DNA of 64,000 nt from Propionispira raffinosivorans DSM 20765 (GTDB lineage: Bacteria > Bacillota > Negativicutes > Selenomonadales > Selenomonadaceae). Positions 25,343 to 33,868 of the stretch are shown here, one piece after another (within the stretch, counting starts at the first letter, position 1; every line of letters starts with the position of its first letter). Made by a program: the position numbers and the translations under genes. The notes beneath the pieces were generated by a model. The model worked only from the letters and a program-made list of their open reading frames with translations. It made no database searches and was not told where the DNA came from. The stretch covers positions 124,001 through 188,000 of the forward strand of contig NZ_KB905842.1 of the NCBI RefSeq assembly GCF_000381065.1, read 5' to 3'.

Positions 25343-26290
25343 TTGACAGAACGAGAGTTATTATATGTAAAAACGATTGTTGAGGAACACAGCATTTCAA
25401 AAGCAGCTCAAAAATTATATGTGAGCCAGCCTTCCTTAAGTACTTGTATCCAAAAAATTGAAAAACATTTGGGTACAAAGCTTTTTAACCGTACCAATAA
25501 TGGACTCGTTCAGACTTTTGCTGGTGAACGATATTATCAACTTGCCTTGGATGTTATGAAGATTTACAGAAATTTCGAAATAGAAATGAGTGATATTAAT
25601 AATTTAAAAAAGGGAAGAATCGTCTTTGGTATTACGGTATATCTGGCTACACATGTGTTACCGATTATTTTACCAGCATTTAAAAAACAATGTCCTAATA
25701 TTGAGGTACAGATTATTGAGCAAAATTCTACGAATCTTGATAAAGCTTTGTTAGCTGGGGATATTAATTTTGCTGTGATGCATGCATTTCCCAATCATGA
25801 ACCAGAACAAAATATGCTCGTGGATATTTACCCTTTGTTCAAAGATCCATTTTTACTGGTAACGCAAAAAGATCATTTTTTTAAAAAATATGCTCAACAA
25901 GATTCAGGGAGTGAATATCCGAAGATTGATTTGGCATTGTTTAAAAAGGAACCGTTTATTTTACTAAATGAAGGACAGAAAATACGGCAAATATCCGATT
26001 TGATTTTGCAGCAGGCTGCGTTTGAACCCGATGTAATTTTAATAACAAAAAGCTTTGAAACGGCGCGAAGATTGAGTAGTGAGGGGATGGGGGTTACTTT
26101 CATTCCACGGCAATATATAGGAATTTTCCCGAATGCTTATGAGGCAGATTACTATTATCTCGATCAAAAATATATGCCCTATTGGACTTTGTGCGTAAAG
26201 GTTCAACAGCACGCGTATATGTCAAAAGCCGAACGACTGTTTATTCGCATGCTGGGCAGTCAGTTTGGGGCAAAAGGTCTGATGGACTGA
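25343..26290 (+). CDS. LysR-family transcriptional regulator
   Basis: A 315-residue regulator with N-terminal winged helix (about 1-60, SISKAAQKLYVSQPSLSTCI) and a periplasmic-binding-like effector domain (about 90-290). Start is TTG 25343; the nearby ATG at 25332 is in another frame. Divergent from the DUF6282/MatC/chemoreceptor unit and probably its activator, responding to a carboxylate. A palindromic hairpin separates it from the convergent symporter gene, which it might also control. Confidence 0.87.
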   Translation: MTERELLYVKTIVEEHSISKAAQKLYVSQPSLSTCIQKIEKHLGTKLFNRTNNGLVQTFAGERYYQLALDVMKIYRNFEIEMSDINNLKKGRIVFGITVYLATHVLPIILPAFKKQCPNIEVQIIEQNSTNLDKALLAGDINFAVMHAFPNHEPEQNMLVDIYPLFKDPFLLVTQKDHFFKKYAQQDSGSEYPKIDLALFKKEPFILLNEGQKIRQISDLILQQAAFEPDVILITKSFETARRLSSEGMGVTFIPRQYIGIFPNAYEADYYYLDQKYMPYWTLCVKVQQHAYMSKAERLFIRMLGSQFGAKGLMD

Positions 26291-26314
26291 GCGATCTGAA
26301 TCGGAGAATAAGAA

Positions 26315-26341
26315 AGGCAGACGTAATCGTTACGTCTGCCT
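26315..26341. terminator. Bidirectional hairpin between LysR and symporter genes
   Basis: 12-bp perfect stem aggcagacgtaa/ttacgtctgcct with a 3-nt loop, placed between convergent genes. T-tract is poor on both strands, so strength is uncertain. Confidence 0.65.
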
Positions 26342-26357
26342 AAATGCATTATTAAAA

Positions 26358-27608
26358 TTAATCGTCGTAATCTTGTTTATAAGCGATCTGAAGTACATCG
26401 TCAGGTAATTCTTTTTCCCAGCGAGCCACAACAACGGCGGCAATACAATTCCCGGTAACATTGCAGGCTGTACGCGCCATATCAAGGATTCTATCTACGC
26501 CAAGAATAATGGCAATCCCTTCCACGGGAAGACCAAAGGCGGCAGCTGTGCCAGCAATAACGATAAGGGAAGCACCCGGTACGGCGGCGATTCCTTTTGT
26601 TGATAACATCAAAGTAATCAGCATCAGGACTTGTGTTTCAATTGGAAAAGGCATTCCATACACCTGAGAAATAAATACGACGGCTAAAGCACTATATAAA
26701 GTAGAACCATCCAGATTGAAGGTATAGCCGAGCGGCAGAACAAAAGTTACAATGTGTTTTGGTACACCGAATTTTTCGAGCTTGTCCATTGCAATCGGTA
26801 AGGCAGCTTCACTGGCAGCTGTTGAAAATGCCAGAATAAGCGGTTCTTTCAATGCACGAAGCAGGTGAAAGAAGTTGACCCGTACCGTAATGGAAGCTAT
26901 TACAATGACAAGTGTAATAAAAATAATTAAAGCTAAATATAAAGATAGGATCAGTTTTCCTAATGGGAAAAGCATTTCTAATCCATAGGTGCTAACGGTA
27001 TATGCAATCGAACCAAAGATCCCGATCGGTGCCAATAACATAACATAATGTGTAAACTTAAACATTACGTTTGCGACAGTCGTAGCAAAATCAATGACAG
27101 GACGGCCATTTTTGCCAATCGCAGCGGCAGCTACACCAAAGAAGCAAGAAAAGACAATAATTTGCAGCATATCTTGACGTGCCATCGCATCAATGATATT
27201 TGTGGGAATAAGGTTGACTAGCATATCAATGTGGTTGATGGATTTTTTTGCAGCTTCAGCAATTGCATCACTGTTGCCATTCGTTATAACAACACCGAGA
27301 CCTGGTTTTAAGACATTTACAACGACTAAACCGACAACCAGGGCTAAAGTAGTAGCAAATTCAAACCATAAAATTGCTTTACCGCCTAAACGGCCTAGTT
27401 TTTTAAAATCACCAGTACCGGCAATACCCATGATCAATGAGCTGAAAATTAATGGAACAACGATCATTTTGATCATGCGGATAAAAGCATCGCCAAGTGG
27501 TTTTAAATTTTTCCCGTATTCAGGGAAGAAATAACCGAAAGCAATACCTAAAATAAGTCCAATAAAAATTTGTGTTGCAAGCCCTAGGCCTTTTTTTTGT
27601 TCTGACAT
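26358..27608 (-). CDS. Sodium:dicarboxylate/glutamate symporter (DAACS family)
   Basis: A 416-residue GltP/DctA-type transporter with eight helices and two re-entrant loops. Family motifs: Ser/Ala-rich AFSTAASEAALPIAM (re-entrant HP1), TFNLDGSTLY (NMDGT-like Na+ site, here NLDGS), HP2 PGASLIVIAG, and RTACNVTGN in TM8 with the Arg typical of glutamate/aspartate or dicarboxylate recognition. Takes up C4-dicarboxylates or acidic amino acids with Na+ or H+. Monocistronic with its own promoter. Confidence 0.9.
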   Translation of the reverse strand: MSEQKKGLGLATQIFIGLILGIAFGYFFPEYGKNLKPLGDAFIRMIKMIVVPLIFSSLIMGIAGTGDFKKLGRLGGKAILWFEFATTLALVVGLVVVNVLKPGLGVVITNGNSDAIAEAAKKSINHIDMLVNLIPTNIIDAMARQDMLQIIVFSCFFGVAAAAIGKNGRPVIDFATTVANVMFKFTHYVMLLAPIGIFGSIAYTVSTYGLEMLFPLGKLILSLYLALIIFITLVIVIASITVRVNFFHLLRALKEPLILAFSTAASEAALPIAMDKLEKFGVPKHIVTFVLPLGYTFNLDGSTLYSALAVVFISQVYGMPFPIETQVLMLITLMLSTKGIAAVPGASLIVIAGTAAAFGLPVEGIAIILGVDRILDMARTACNVTGNCIAAVVVARWEKELPDDVLQIAYKQDYDD

Positions 27609-27690
27609 AAAATTTAAAAACCCCTTTTATTCATTTTTAATGAGACAGTCCTTTGTAACGGGACATCAATTGTGATAATGTAACTACACA

Positions 27691-27719
27691 ACTATAAAAT
27701 ATTCGTTATAAAATGTCAA
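27691..27719 (-). promoter_or_regulatory. Promoter of the DAACS symporter gene
   Basis: On the - strand TTGACA (27714-27719), 17-bp spacer, TATAGT (27691-27696); leader of about 75 nt. The rest of the 27609-27882 gap contains no recognisable gene. Confidence 0.7.
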
Positions 27720-27882
27720 TAGGAAAGTCATTTGACAAGGGGTGTGTTCACTGTAGAAATACAAAGGATTTTTATAAATGGATTTTACGGTGCAGAAGTA
27801 TAAAGTTGCTTTCGTACATAACAAAACATTCTGGATTGCAAAAGTTTTTATTCGTAAGATAATGAGGTGCGTTTGCATATAA

Positions 27883-27919
27883 AAAAAGTAAGTATAAAAT
27901 AAATTTATACTTACTTTTT
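27883..27919. terminator. Bidirectional terminator after the small exported protein gene
   Basis: 14-bp perfect stem (aaaaagtaagtata 27883-27896, tatacttacttttt 27906-27919) with A and T runs on both sides. Confidence 0.88.
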
Positions 27920-27936
27920 GCATTTACTTTTTAATA

Positions 27937-28137
27937 TTAGGTGTTTTTAGCGATAAGTGCTCCAACTACAGCACCTACGATACCGGCAGTATTAACTTCA
28001 CCTTGTGAATGAGTGTCTTCTTGTGATTGGTCTTCGTGATAACGATGATGGGCTTCAGAAATACCACCAAAAAGACCGGCAAACATTAAGCTGCAAAGTG
28101 CAAGTGAAACAATTTTAGTTGATTTATTTTTCATCAT
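27937..28137 (-). CDS. Small exported protein with glycine-zipper-like C-terminus
   Basis: A 66-residue protein with a signal peptide (about 1-29, cleavage after SEA), a short His/Asp/Glu-rich stretch (HHRYHEDQSQED) that might bind metal, and a C-terminal GIVGAVVGALIA segment resembling a glycine zipper. AAGGAGG site supports translation from either of two adjacent Met codons. Family not recognised. It has its own terminator and is separated from the chemotaxis pair upstream by another terminator. Confidence 0.6.
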   Translation of the reverse strand: MMKNKSTKIVSLALCSLMFAGLFGGISEAHHRYHEDQSQEDTHSQGEVNTAGIVGAVVGALIAKNT

Positions 28138-28307
28138 GAGGAAAGCCTCCTTATATTCTCTAGAACAAATTCTCTACAAGTCATAGTATAAGGTTTTATT
28201 ATTTGAAATAGGTTTGATTTTGAAATATATGTAAGGAATATCTTATTTTTATTTAACAATTGAAGTGACAACTGCGAGGCGGCAGGGCTATAGCGTGATT
28301 TACGATA

Positions 28308-28345
28308 TAAAAAAGGCAGATTCTCGAGGAATCTGCCTTTTGCTT
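28308..28345 (-). terminator. Terminator after the CheX gene
   Basis: 13-bp perfect stem (aaaaggcagattc 28311-28323, gaatctgcctttt 28329-28341), with the T-run on the - strand. The remaining 28138-28307 spacer shows no supported gene. Confidence 0.85.
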
Positions 28346-28398
28346 TAGCAAAAATTTTGTTAGGCGGATCTGCGGCTGTTATGAAAGACAGAGGTCTA

Positions 28399-28857
28399 TC
28401 AGGCGAGTCCAACATAAATTTTTACGTCAATATTGTCGCAGGTGAAATCTATGATAATAGCTTGTGGAACAGGCAGTGTAGCCTGACCTTGCCCCATCAT
28501 AAGTGTTGGTGGTGAAATATCCAAACCGCCTACGTCGATTTTACTAAATTGTGTGCAGGCATTCGCACAAACCATATTTCCCATTTCGGAAATAGCACTT
28601 TGGGCTAATTTGTCAAATTCAGCTACTTCCATGCCCATCATCATTTTAGAAGCGAAGCTTTTGGCATCATCAATACTCATGCCAATTAAAATTACACCTT
28701 TTATGGAACCGATCATAGCAATGTTGAGCAAAATGCCATCATAATCAAAGGTCGAACCAACAAGGGCAATCTTCTTTTTTTCAATTTGCTGAAAACCGAT
28801 TTGCGGTAGTATTTCTGTAAATGCGGATAAGATTGGGTTTATAATGTTTACATCCAT
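28399..28857 (-). CDS. cheX: CheX-type chemotaxis phosphatase
   Basis: A 152-residue CheX/CheC-family protein that dephosphorylates CheY~P. The phosphatase signature [DS]-x3-E-x2-N-x22-P is complete: S87, E91, N94, P117. One such motif, as in CheX. It overlaps by 10 bp the upstream gene encoding a receiver fused to a second CheX domain, so the two are translationally coupled. Confidence 0.85.
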   Translation of the reverse strand: MDVNIINPILSAFTEILPQIGFQQIEKKKIALVGSTFDYDGILLNIAMIGSIKGVILIGMSIDDAKSFASKMMMGMEVAEFDKLAQSAISEMGNMVCANACTQFSKIDVGGLDISPPTLMMGQGQATLPVPQAIIIDFTCDNIDVKIYVGLA

Positions 28858-29708
28858 AAAGTCGACCCCTTTTTAAAACCAACGCCTAAGAAGATTACGC
28901 CATACTCTGTTTGGGCTAAAGATTTGTGTATTTTAACGCTAGGACTTACAAGCTCAGCTGAATTGCCATGGAACATGCTTGGCGGTGATACACGCAGACC
29001 CAATGCTTTTTCTCTTTTATTGAGCATTGAACAGGCAATACCGCCGATAATATTCGCAAGTTCAGAAACCATAGCCAGTACTTCTTCAGGATTTTTGGCG
29101 GGGCGCCGTAAGATCGTTTCAGCAATTTTTTCAGCAACTTCAAATGATAAATCCAAAATCATGGTCCCGGTGTATTGACCGATAATACCAATGATTGTAG
29201 TGACACCTTTCGATTGATAAGGGTCGTCAATTTCGGCATCTTCAATGAAACTTACGGATGTTTTGGCCATGCGGGTAATGTTTTGCGACAAAGCTTCCTT
29301 GAACGTATCCAATCCACGAGATAGCAATTCTTGGAAAAGTGTATCTGGTGATAAGACTTTACGGATTACTTCAAATAAATTATCTGCTTCTACTGGTTTT
29401 TGAACGTAGCCGGAAATGCCAACACGTTTTGCCTCTAGTTCAGTTTCTTCGTCTTTCATCGAACTTGATAGGATGATCTTGGCTTTCGGATCATTCCTTA
29501 ATAGGGCGCGGCTTACCTCAAAGCCATCTGCTTCGGGCATAGCTATATCCATCGTAACAATATCAGGTTTCGTTTTATTATACGTTTCGAGCGCCGTTTC
29601 TAGTGAATCAGCTTCACCAACAACTTCATAACCTCCATCTGTTAAAGTTTCGGCAATAATTGTTCGTGAAAATGGAGAATCGTCAACAATCATAATTTTA
29701 ATCGCCAT
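28848..29708 (-). CDS. Response regulator fused to a CheX-like domain
   Basis: A 286-residue two-domain protein: a CheY-like receiver (about 1-120; acidic D9/D10, phospho-acceptor D54, S81-S83 switch position, K104) and a CheX/CheC-like domain (about 140-286) with an E-L-A-N (E-x2-N) motif; the upstream Asp/Ser of the consensus is replaced, so phosphatase activity may be altered. ATG 29708 chosen, since the GTG three codons earlier overlaps the AAAGGAG site. Probably a phosphorylation-controlled phosphatase or phosphate sink acting with the adjacent CheX. No cheA/cheW nearby. Confidence 0.85.
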   Translation of the reverse strand: MAIKIMIVDDSPFSRTIIAETLTDGGYEVVGEADSLETALETYNKTKPDIVTMDIAMPEADGFEVSRALLRNDPKAKIILSSSMKDEETELEAKRVGISGYVQKPVEADNLFEVIRKVLSPDTLFQELLSRGLDTFKEALSQNITRMAKTSVSFIEDAEIDDPYQSKGVTTIIGIIGQYTGTMILDLSFEVAEKIAETILRRPAKNPEEVLAMVSELANIIGGIACSMLNKREKALGLRVSPPSMFHGNSAELVSPSVKIHKSLAQTEYGVIFLGVGFKKGSTLWM

Positions 29709-29849
29709 GCAATTCACTCCTTTTTATATTATATTTAGTATCTTTTTATAAGATTCGACAAAAAATATTAAAACCTTTCAAAATAAAATAGCTTTTTATG
29801 AGGATATATGTAAGAGCAGCCTTAGTATATTGTAGTTGCTGTTTTTCAC

Positions 29850-31571
29850 TTAACGAACAACGACTCTGTTGCGACCCGCTGTTTTTGCTTCATATAATGC
29901 TTTGTCAGTGCGTTCAAATAACGCAGCTTCATTATCTTGAGCAGTAAGTGTTGAGATGCCGATACTTACTGTAACTTGAACGGTTTTTTTGTTTGTGGGT
30001 CTAAATGTTTTAGCAGCAAAATCACGACGAATATTTTCCGCGATTTTGCTAGTTTCGACTGCGTCAAGATTGGGGAGTAAGATAACAAATTCTTCACCAC
30101 CAAAACGAAATGCGAGTTGAGTATCATTCAGGTTCTTTAATAAAACGTCGCTAAAGCCTACCAGTACCTGATCACCCTGCCAATGCCCGTAAGCATCATT
30201 ATATTTTTTAAAAAAATCAATATCCATGATCATAAGTGAGAGTGAGATACCTTCGGTGAGTGCCTGCCTGATTTCTTTTTGCATTTTACTATTCAGGCAG
30301 CGGCGATTATATAGTCCGGTTAATGCATCCGTCAAACTTAAATCACGATAATAATGTAAATTGCGAGTCAGTGTCAGCTGTGTAAGCCGCAAATCACGGA
30401 AGCGTGCGGATAACGCAAGTGACAACAAAATAGATTCTAGTGCAGTTGCCAGCATGAGTACATTGGAGCTTGTTGTACGATCCGGGAGGAAGATCCAGCC
30501 CAAAATTCCACAAGATAGAATCCCCCAAGCGAGAAGATAATAAATGGCCGAGCGAAATCCATTGCGAAATCGGTAGAATGCTAAACCTATGAAAACTAGT
30601 GGCTGGATAAGTCCTAATCCATGAGACAGCCAATTTGCGGGAATTGAGCAGCCTAGTATTCCCAAAATACCAATGAGAATTGACAGGAGTAGAATTAAAT
30701 TAAAAATTCGTTTCAAAAATATCTCATCTGAATGTATTTGTAAAAATTTAGCGGAAAATAAAGCAGCGAACGAAAATGCGGCTGATAAGCAGAACCAAAA
30801 TAGAGCATTGTAAAGTCGATAATCGATATCCAGCCATAACCTTAAATGCCCATGTGAGTTGAATTGATAGATCAGCATGAAAGCGATATATAGGACATAA
30901 AATAAATAGGTTCGATCTTTGAGTACAAAAACAATAAATAAATTATAGAATACCATGGAAAGCAAAATGCCATAAAATAGCCCGTAGGCGATGTTCTTTA
31001 GTAAAGCAGCATGGATAAAATCTTTTTCCTGCCAGATCATAACGGGCAGGTTCATAACAGAAACACTTTGCAGGCGTAAATAAATATACTCGCCTTGAAT
31101 ATATTGATGCGGCAGAGGAAATGTCCAGTCAGCGTCCCAAATCTCGCGTGCTGTACCAGGTCGCTCTGCGCCAGCTTGTTTTAGAATGTAGTTTCTGCCT
31201 TTAGCGATTGTCGAGTCTTTAACAGGAATATACACATCTAGTTTATTGATGCTGGGATTGGTAAAATTCAATAAGAGAGGATCGGATTCATCAAAATAAT
31301 TTTCTGCCGGGGGAATAAAACGTACCCAAAAAACAGAAGGCGAGATGCCCAGTGAAATGTTTTCCTGCACATGCTGGTGAAAAGCTTCATCAAAATCAGG
31401 TGAGCTTACGATCGAAAAATCGTATTGCCCATCGACATCTTCCAAAATTTCAAAATTTTTTATTGTAAAACTGCTGGCTTCAGGCGATTTTACTTCGGCT
31501 AAAGTTGTAGCTGTGTTCAAAATAAATAAAAAGGAAAGAATTGCGAATATCCTCTGTAGAGATCTCTGCAT
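29850..31571 (-). CDS. 7TMR-DISM diguanylate cyclase
   Basis: A 573-residue membrane signalling protein: signal peptide, extracytoplasmic 7TMR-DISMED2 jelly-roll domain (about 35-170), seven-helix 7TMR-DISM region (about 190-385), then a GGDEF domain (about 410-570) with an active-type GGEEF motif and the DIDFFKKYND metal site. The product is c-di-GMP. The position where the inhibitory RxxD I-site would stand reads N-D-T-Q, so product inhibition is probably absent. ATG 31571 preferred to a TTG four codons upstream. Monocistronic, divergent from the K+ channel gene. Confidence 0.87.
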   Translation of the reverse strand: MQRSLQRIFAILSFLFILNTATTLAEVKSPEASSFTIKNFEILEDVDGQYDFSIVSSPDFDEAFHQHVQENISLGISPSVFWVRFIPPAENYFDESDPLLLNFTNPSINKLDVYIPVKDSTIAKGRNYILKQAGAERPGTAREIWDADWTFPLPHQYIQGEYIYLRLQSVSVMNLPVMIWQEKDFIHAALLKNIAYGLFYGILLSMVFYNLFIVFVLKDRTYLFYVLYIAFMLIYQFNSHGHLRLWLDIDYRLYNALFWFCLSAAFSFAALFSAKFLQIHSDEIFLKRIFNLILLLSILIGILGILGCSIPANWLSHGLGLIQPLVFIGLAFYRFRNGFRSAIYYLLAWGILSCGILGWIFLPDRTTSSNVLMLATALESILLSLALSARFRDLRLTQLTLTRNLHYYRDLSLTDALTGLYNRRCLNSKMQKEIRQALTEGISLSLMIMDIDFFKKYNDAYGHWQGDQVLVGFSDVLLKNLNDTQLAFRFGGEEFVILLPNLDAVETSKIAENIRRDFAAKTFRPTNKKTVQVTVSIGISTLTAQDNEAALFERTDKALYEAKTAGRNRVVVR

Positions 31572-31783
31572 ATAATCCACCAACTGACATCGTATTTAAT
31601 GCATTGTAGTATATTTAAACTTCACAGCTAAAGGTGTTTCTATAGCTAAAAAATCTCCAAGCACTTTGGTCTGAAATCGTATGAAGCAGAATAACTGGCA
31701 TTTATGCAAATTATAGCACAAAAGTACTAGATTACAAAAATTATTTTATGCAGGTTAAGCTAGTTATGAGGCTAATTTATTAC

Positions 31784-31828
31784 AAAAAAAGGATACTTAG
31801 ATATAAAATCTAAAGTATCCTTTTTTTG
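31784..31828. terminator. Bidirectional terminator in a divergent intergenic region
   Basis: 18-bp near-perfect stem (aaaaaaaggatacttaga 31784-31801, tctaaagtatccttttttt from about 31809) with A7/T7 flanks. It sits between two gene starts, where no terminator is expected; see findings. The 31584-31783 part of the gap shows no gene. Confidence 0.85.
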
Positions 31829-31847
31829 TTCCATTTATGGTATATTT

Positions 31848-31880
31848 AGTATACTTGTATTTTTATTGGGCAAGTATACT
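31848..31880. promoter_or_regulatory. Inverted repeat upstream of the K+ channel gene
   Basis: Perfect 10-bp inverted repeat agtatacttg (31848-31857) and caagtatact (31871-31880), 13-bp spacer, ending 25 bp before the proposed start. Operator or leader hairpin. Confidence 0.45.
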
Positions 31881-31905
31881 AGATTATCTTAGGATAATAG
31901 GGGAG

Positions 31906-32916
31906 ATGGCCATTATAGCTGTATTGCAGCATATGAAATTAGCAATTATACTTTTAGCCTGTGTCGTTGTAGGCGGTGTTTCTGGATATATGGCATTGGA
32001 GGATTTATCAATTTATGATGCAATATACCTTGTGGTGACAACGATTTCTACGGTCGGATATGGAGATATTACACCGAAAACTATAGCTGGTCGTATTTTC
32101 ACAGTTTTCTTGATTATTTTTGGTGTTGGTATTGTATTCTATACTTGGACTTTAGCCGTGAGCCTGGTTGTTGAAGGACGCATGAAAGATATTTTTGGGA
32201 GGCGTGAAATGAAAAAGCGAATTGGAAAATTAAGTCAGCATGTTATTATTTGCGGTGCGGGAAAAGTTGGGTCGAATGCGATTCTTCGATTGCAGCAAGA
32301 AAATGAAAAATTTGTCGTCATTGACAATAATCCAGTAATTTGTGAACGATTGGAACAAGAAAGAGTTCCGGTTATCCAAGGTGATGCTACGATGGATGAC
32401 GTTCTCTTAGAAGCAGGTCTGTTACAGGCAAAAGGTGTTATTGCGGCTTTGTCGGGAGATGCAAACAATGTGTATATTACATTGACTGCCAGAAACATAC
32501 GCCCAGATATTTTTATTGTAGCTAGAGCGGACCGCCCTGAGGCAGAAGATAAAATGCGTCGCGCTGGAGCAACATCAGTTGTTTCGCCAGCGGTGATGGG
32601 GGGGCGCCATATGGTCAATGCCTTGACAAAACCGTTAATTATGGATTTGCTTGAAAATGTCTTTTATAATCAGGAAATCCATCTGGATATGGCTCAAATT
32701 ACCATTCACAACGGTTCAAGTCTGATTGGTAAAGATTTGACAAATAGCGGGATTAAGACCGTATATGGTGCTATTGTTATTGCGATCCAACGCGGCACCG
32801 AAATGGTGGTAACACCAACGGCCGAAGAAAAAATTCGCTGTGATGATGTTTTAATTTTAATGGGAGAACGTGAAGCTCTGAATAAACTCAATCGATTGGC
32901 TGGTAATGAAGCATAA
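31906..32916 (+). CDS. Two-TM potassium channel with RCK (TrkA-N/TrkA-C) domains
   Basis: A 336-residue MthK-like K+ channel: TM1 (about 11-29), pore helix and selectivity filter TVGYGD (49-54), TM2 (about 63-88), then RCK-N with dinucleotide-binding GAGKVG (about 118-123) and RCK-C (about 250-336). Forms a tetramer gated by a cytoplasmic ligand (Ca2+, nucleotides). Start is uncertain: ATG 31906 fits the family N-terminus but the GGGGAG abuts it; the reading frame also runs up to 31837. Single gene. Confidence 0.85.
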   Translation: MAIIAVLQHMKLAIILLACVVVGGVSGYMALEDLSIYDAIYLVVTTISTVGYGDITPKTIAGRIFTVFLIIFGVGIVFYTWTLAVSLVVEGRMKDIFGRREMKKRIGKLSQHVIICGAGKVGSNAILRLQQENEKFVVIDNNPVICERLEQERVPVIQGDATMDDVLLEAGLLQAKGVIAALSGDANNVYITLTARNIRPDIFIVARADRPEAEDKMRRAGATSVVSPAVMGGRHMVNALTKPLIMDLLENVFYNQEIHLDMAQITIHNGSSLIGKDLTNSGIKTVYGAIVIAIQRGTEMVVTPTAEEKIRCDDVLILMGEREALNKLNRLAGNEA

Positions 32917-32918
32917 AA

Positions 32919-33371
32919 TTAATTTTCATAAAGCCATTCGAAGATAGCCGCATAGGTTTTGCTTTGAATTGAATTCGCATTTACCACACTTTTGTTTTCA
33001 TCGTTTATTGTCGCGATCAGATTATTATCACCATCGAAAAAACGATAATTTTTTGACAACAGGGTTTTATCTTTTTGATTATAGACCGTATAGATAACGC
33101 TGTACTTGATTTTATTCCAGTTGGCTGTATCATAGCTGGCTTTATACTTGGCAATTATTTCTTGAAGCATCGTTTGTGATAAATCTGTTTTTAAATCTAC
33201 ACCAAGGATATCAGGAGAACCAATGGTTTTAACGGTGTTTGTATCGAAATAAACTGTGGCATCATTGTCCTTATAAGCTGTTTGCCAATTTGATTGTGTG
33301 TCTGCCGCCGAAGCGGTCGTGAAAAACAACATAAAGAGACAAGTAATTAATAATAGTTTTCTTTTTATCAT
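32919..33371 (-). CDS. Exported protein, surface-adhesin E-like
   Basis: A 150-residue protein with a signal peptide (about 1-23, cleavage after ASA) and one globular domain with the pattern W-x-x-x-Y-K-D-N-D-A-T-V-Y-F-D near its start, seen in many small exported proteins of Negativicutes and similar to the surface-adhesin protein E family. That family link is tentative and no function can be stated. AAAGGAG site before ATG. Same strand as the coiled-coil protein 15 bp upstream, so probably cotranscribed. Confidence 0.6.
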   Translation of the reverse strand: MIKRKLLLITCLFMLFFTTASAADTQSNWQTAYKDNDATVYFDTNTVKTIGSPDILGVDLKTDLSQTMLQEIIAKYKASYDTANWNKIKYSVIYTVYNQKDKTLLSKNYRFFDGDNNLIATINDENKSVVNANSIQSKTYAAIFEWLYEN

Positions 33372-33386
33372 AGGTAATAAGCTCCT

Positions 33387-33698
33387 TTATTTTTCGCTTC
33401 CAATATTATGGGGACTATACAAATTTATCGTACGGATATCATTCGTATTTTGTTGTACTTGCATGGAAAGGGTCGATAGTTTCTGCTCAATCGAATCCGT
33501 TTTTGATTTAGAGTTTGTGTAGGTTTGCAGGGCTGCTGTTTGTGTTTGCAGATCAACAATACTGGACTCAGTATCTGATAACCGCTTTTCAACGGCAGAC
33601 ATATCATGCTCGGCAGAAAGTTCTGTCTGAATTTGTTGTATTGTGGTATTTTGCTGCCAGATCACAATACTTAAGGCAATAATAATGATAAGAACCAA
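33387..33698 (-). CDS. Small membrane-anchored coiled-coil protein
   Basis: About 103 residues: one N-terminal transmembrane helix (VLIIIIALSIVIW) and a long Gln/Ser/Thr-rich coiled coil (about 18-88). Start uncertain: the TTG used lacks a ribosome site; the frame stays open upstream with K-I-F-N-I-I-K-N-C but no standard start codon. Family not recognised. It precedes the exported protein gene by 15 bp and may act with it at the cell envelope. Confidence 0.5.
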   Translation of the reverse strand: MVLIIIIALSIVIWQQNTTIQQIQTELSAEHDMSAVEKRLSDTESSIVDLQTQTAALQTYTNSKSKTDSIEQKLSTLSMQVQQNTNDIRTINLYSPHNIGSEK

Positions 33699-33868
33699 AC
33701 AGTTTTTTATTATGTTGAAAATTTTAATACTAACACGACCTTATCTGTTGATAATAGATGCGGGGCTGATTTTTGCTATATGGGAAACTACTGAAAATAT
33801 TATAGCATATCATCTGCTGGATTACATGCATCGTTGTATAACGGAATGCAGTTTATGCAAGCTGGTTT

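Noticed and set aside
27684..27923. 79-residue - strand ORF upstream of the symporter gene
   Set aside because: It covers the symporter promoter and a terminator; Phe/Tyr-rich translation is typical of AT-rich noncoding DNA.
28134..28415. 93-residue - strand ORF between the small exported protein and cheX
   Set aside because: It spans the cheX terminator and the leader of the next gene, has no ribosome site and no protein-like pattern.
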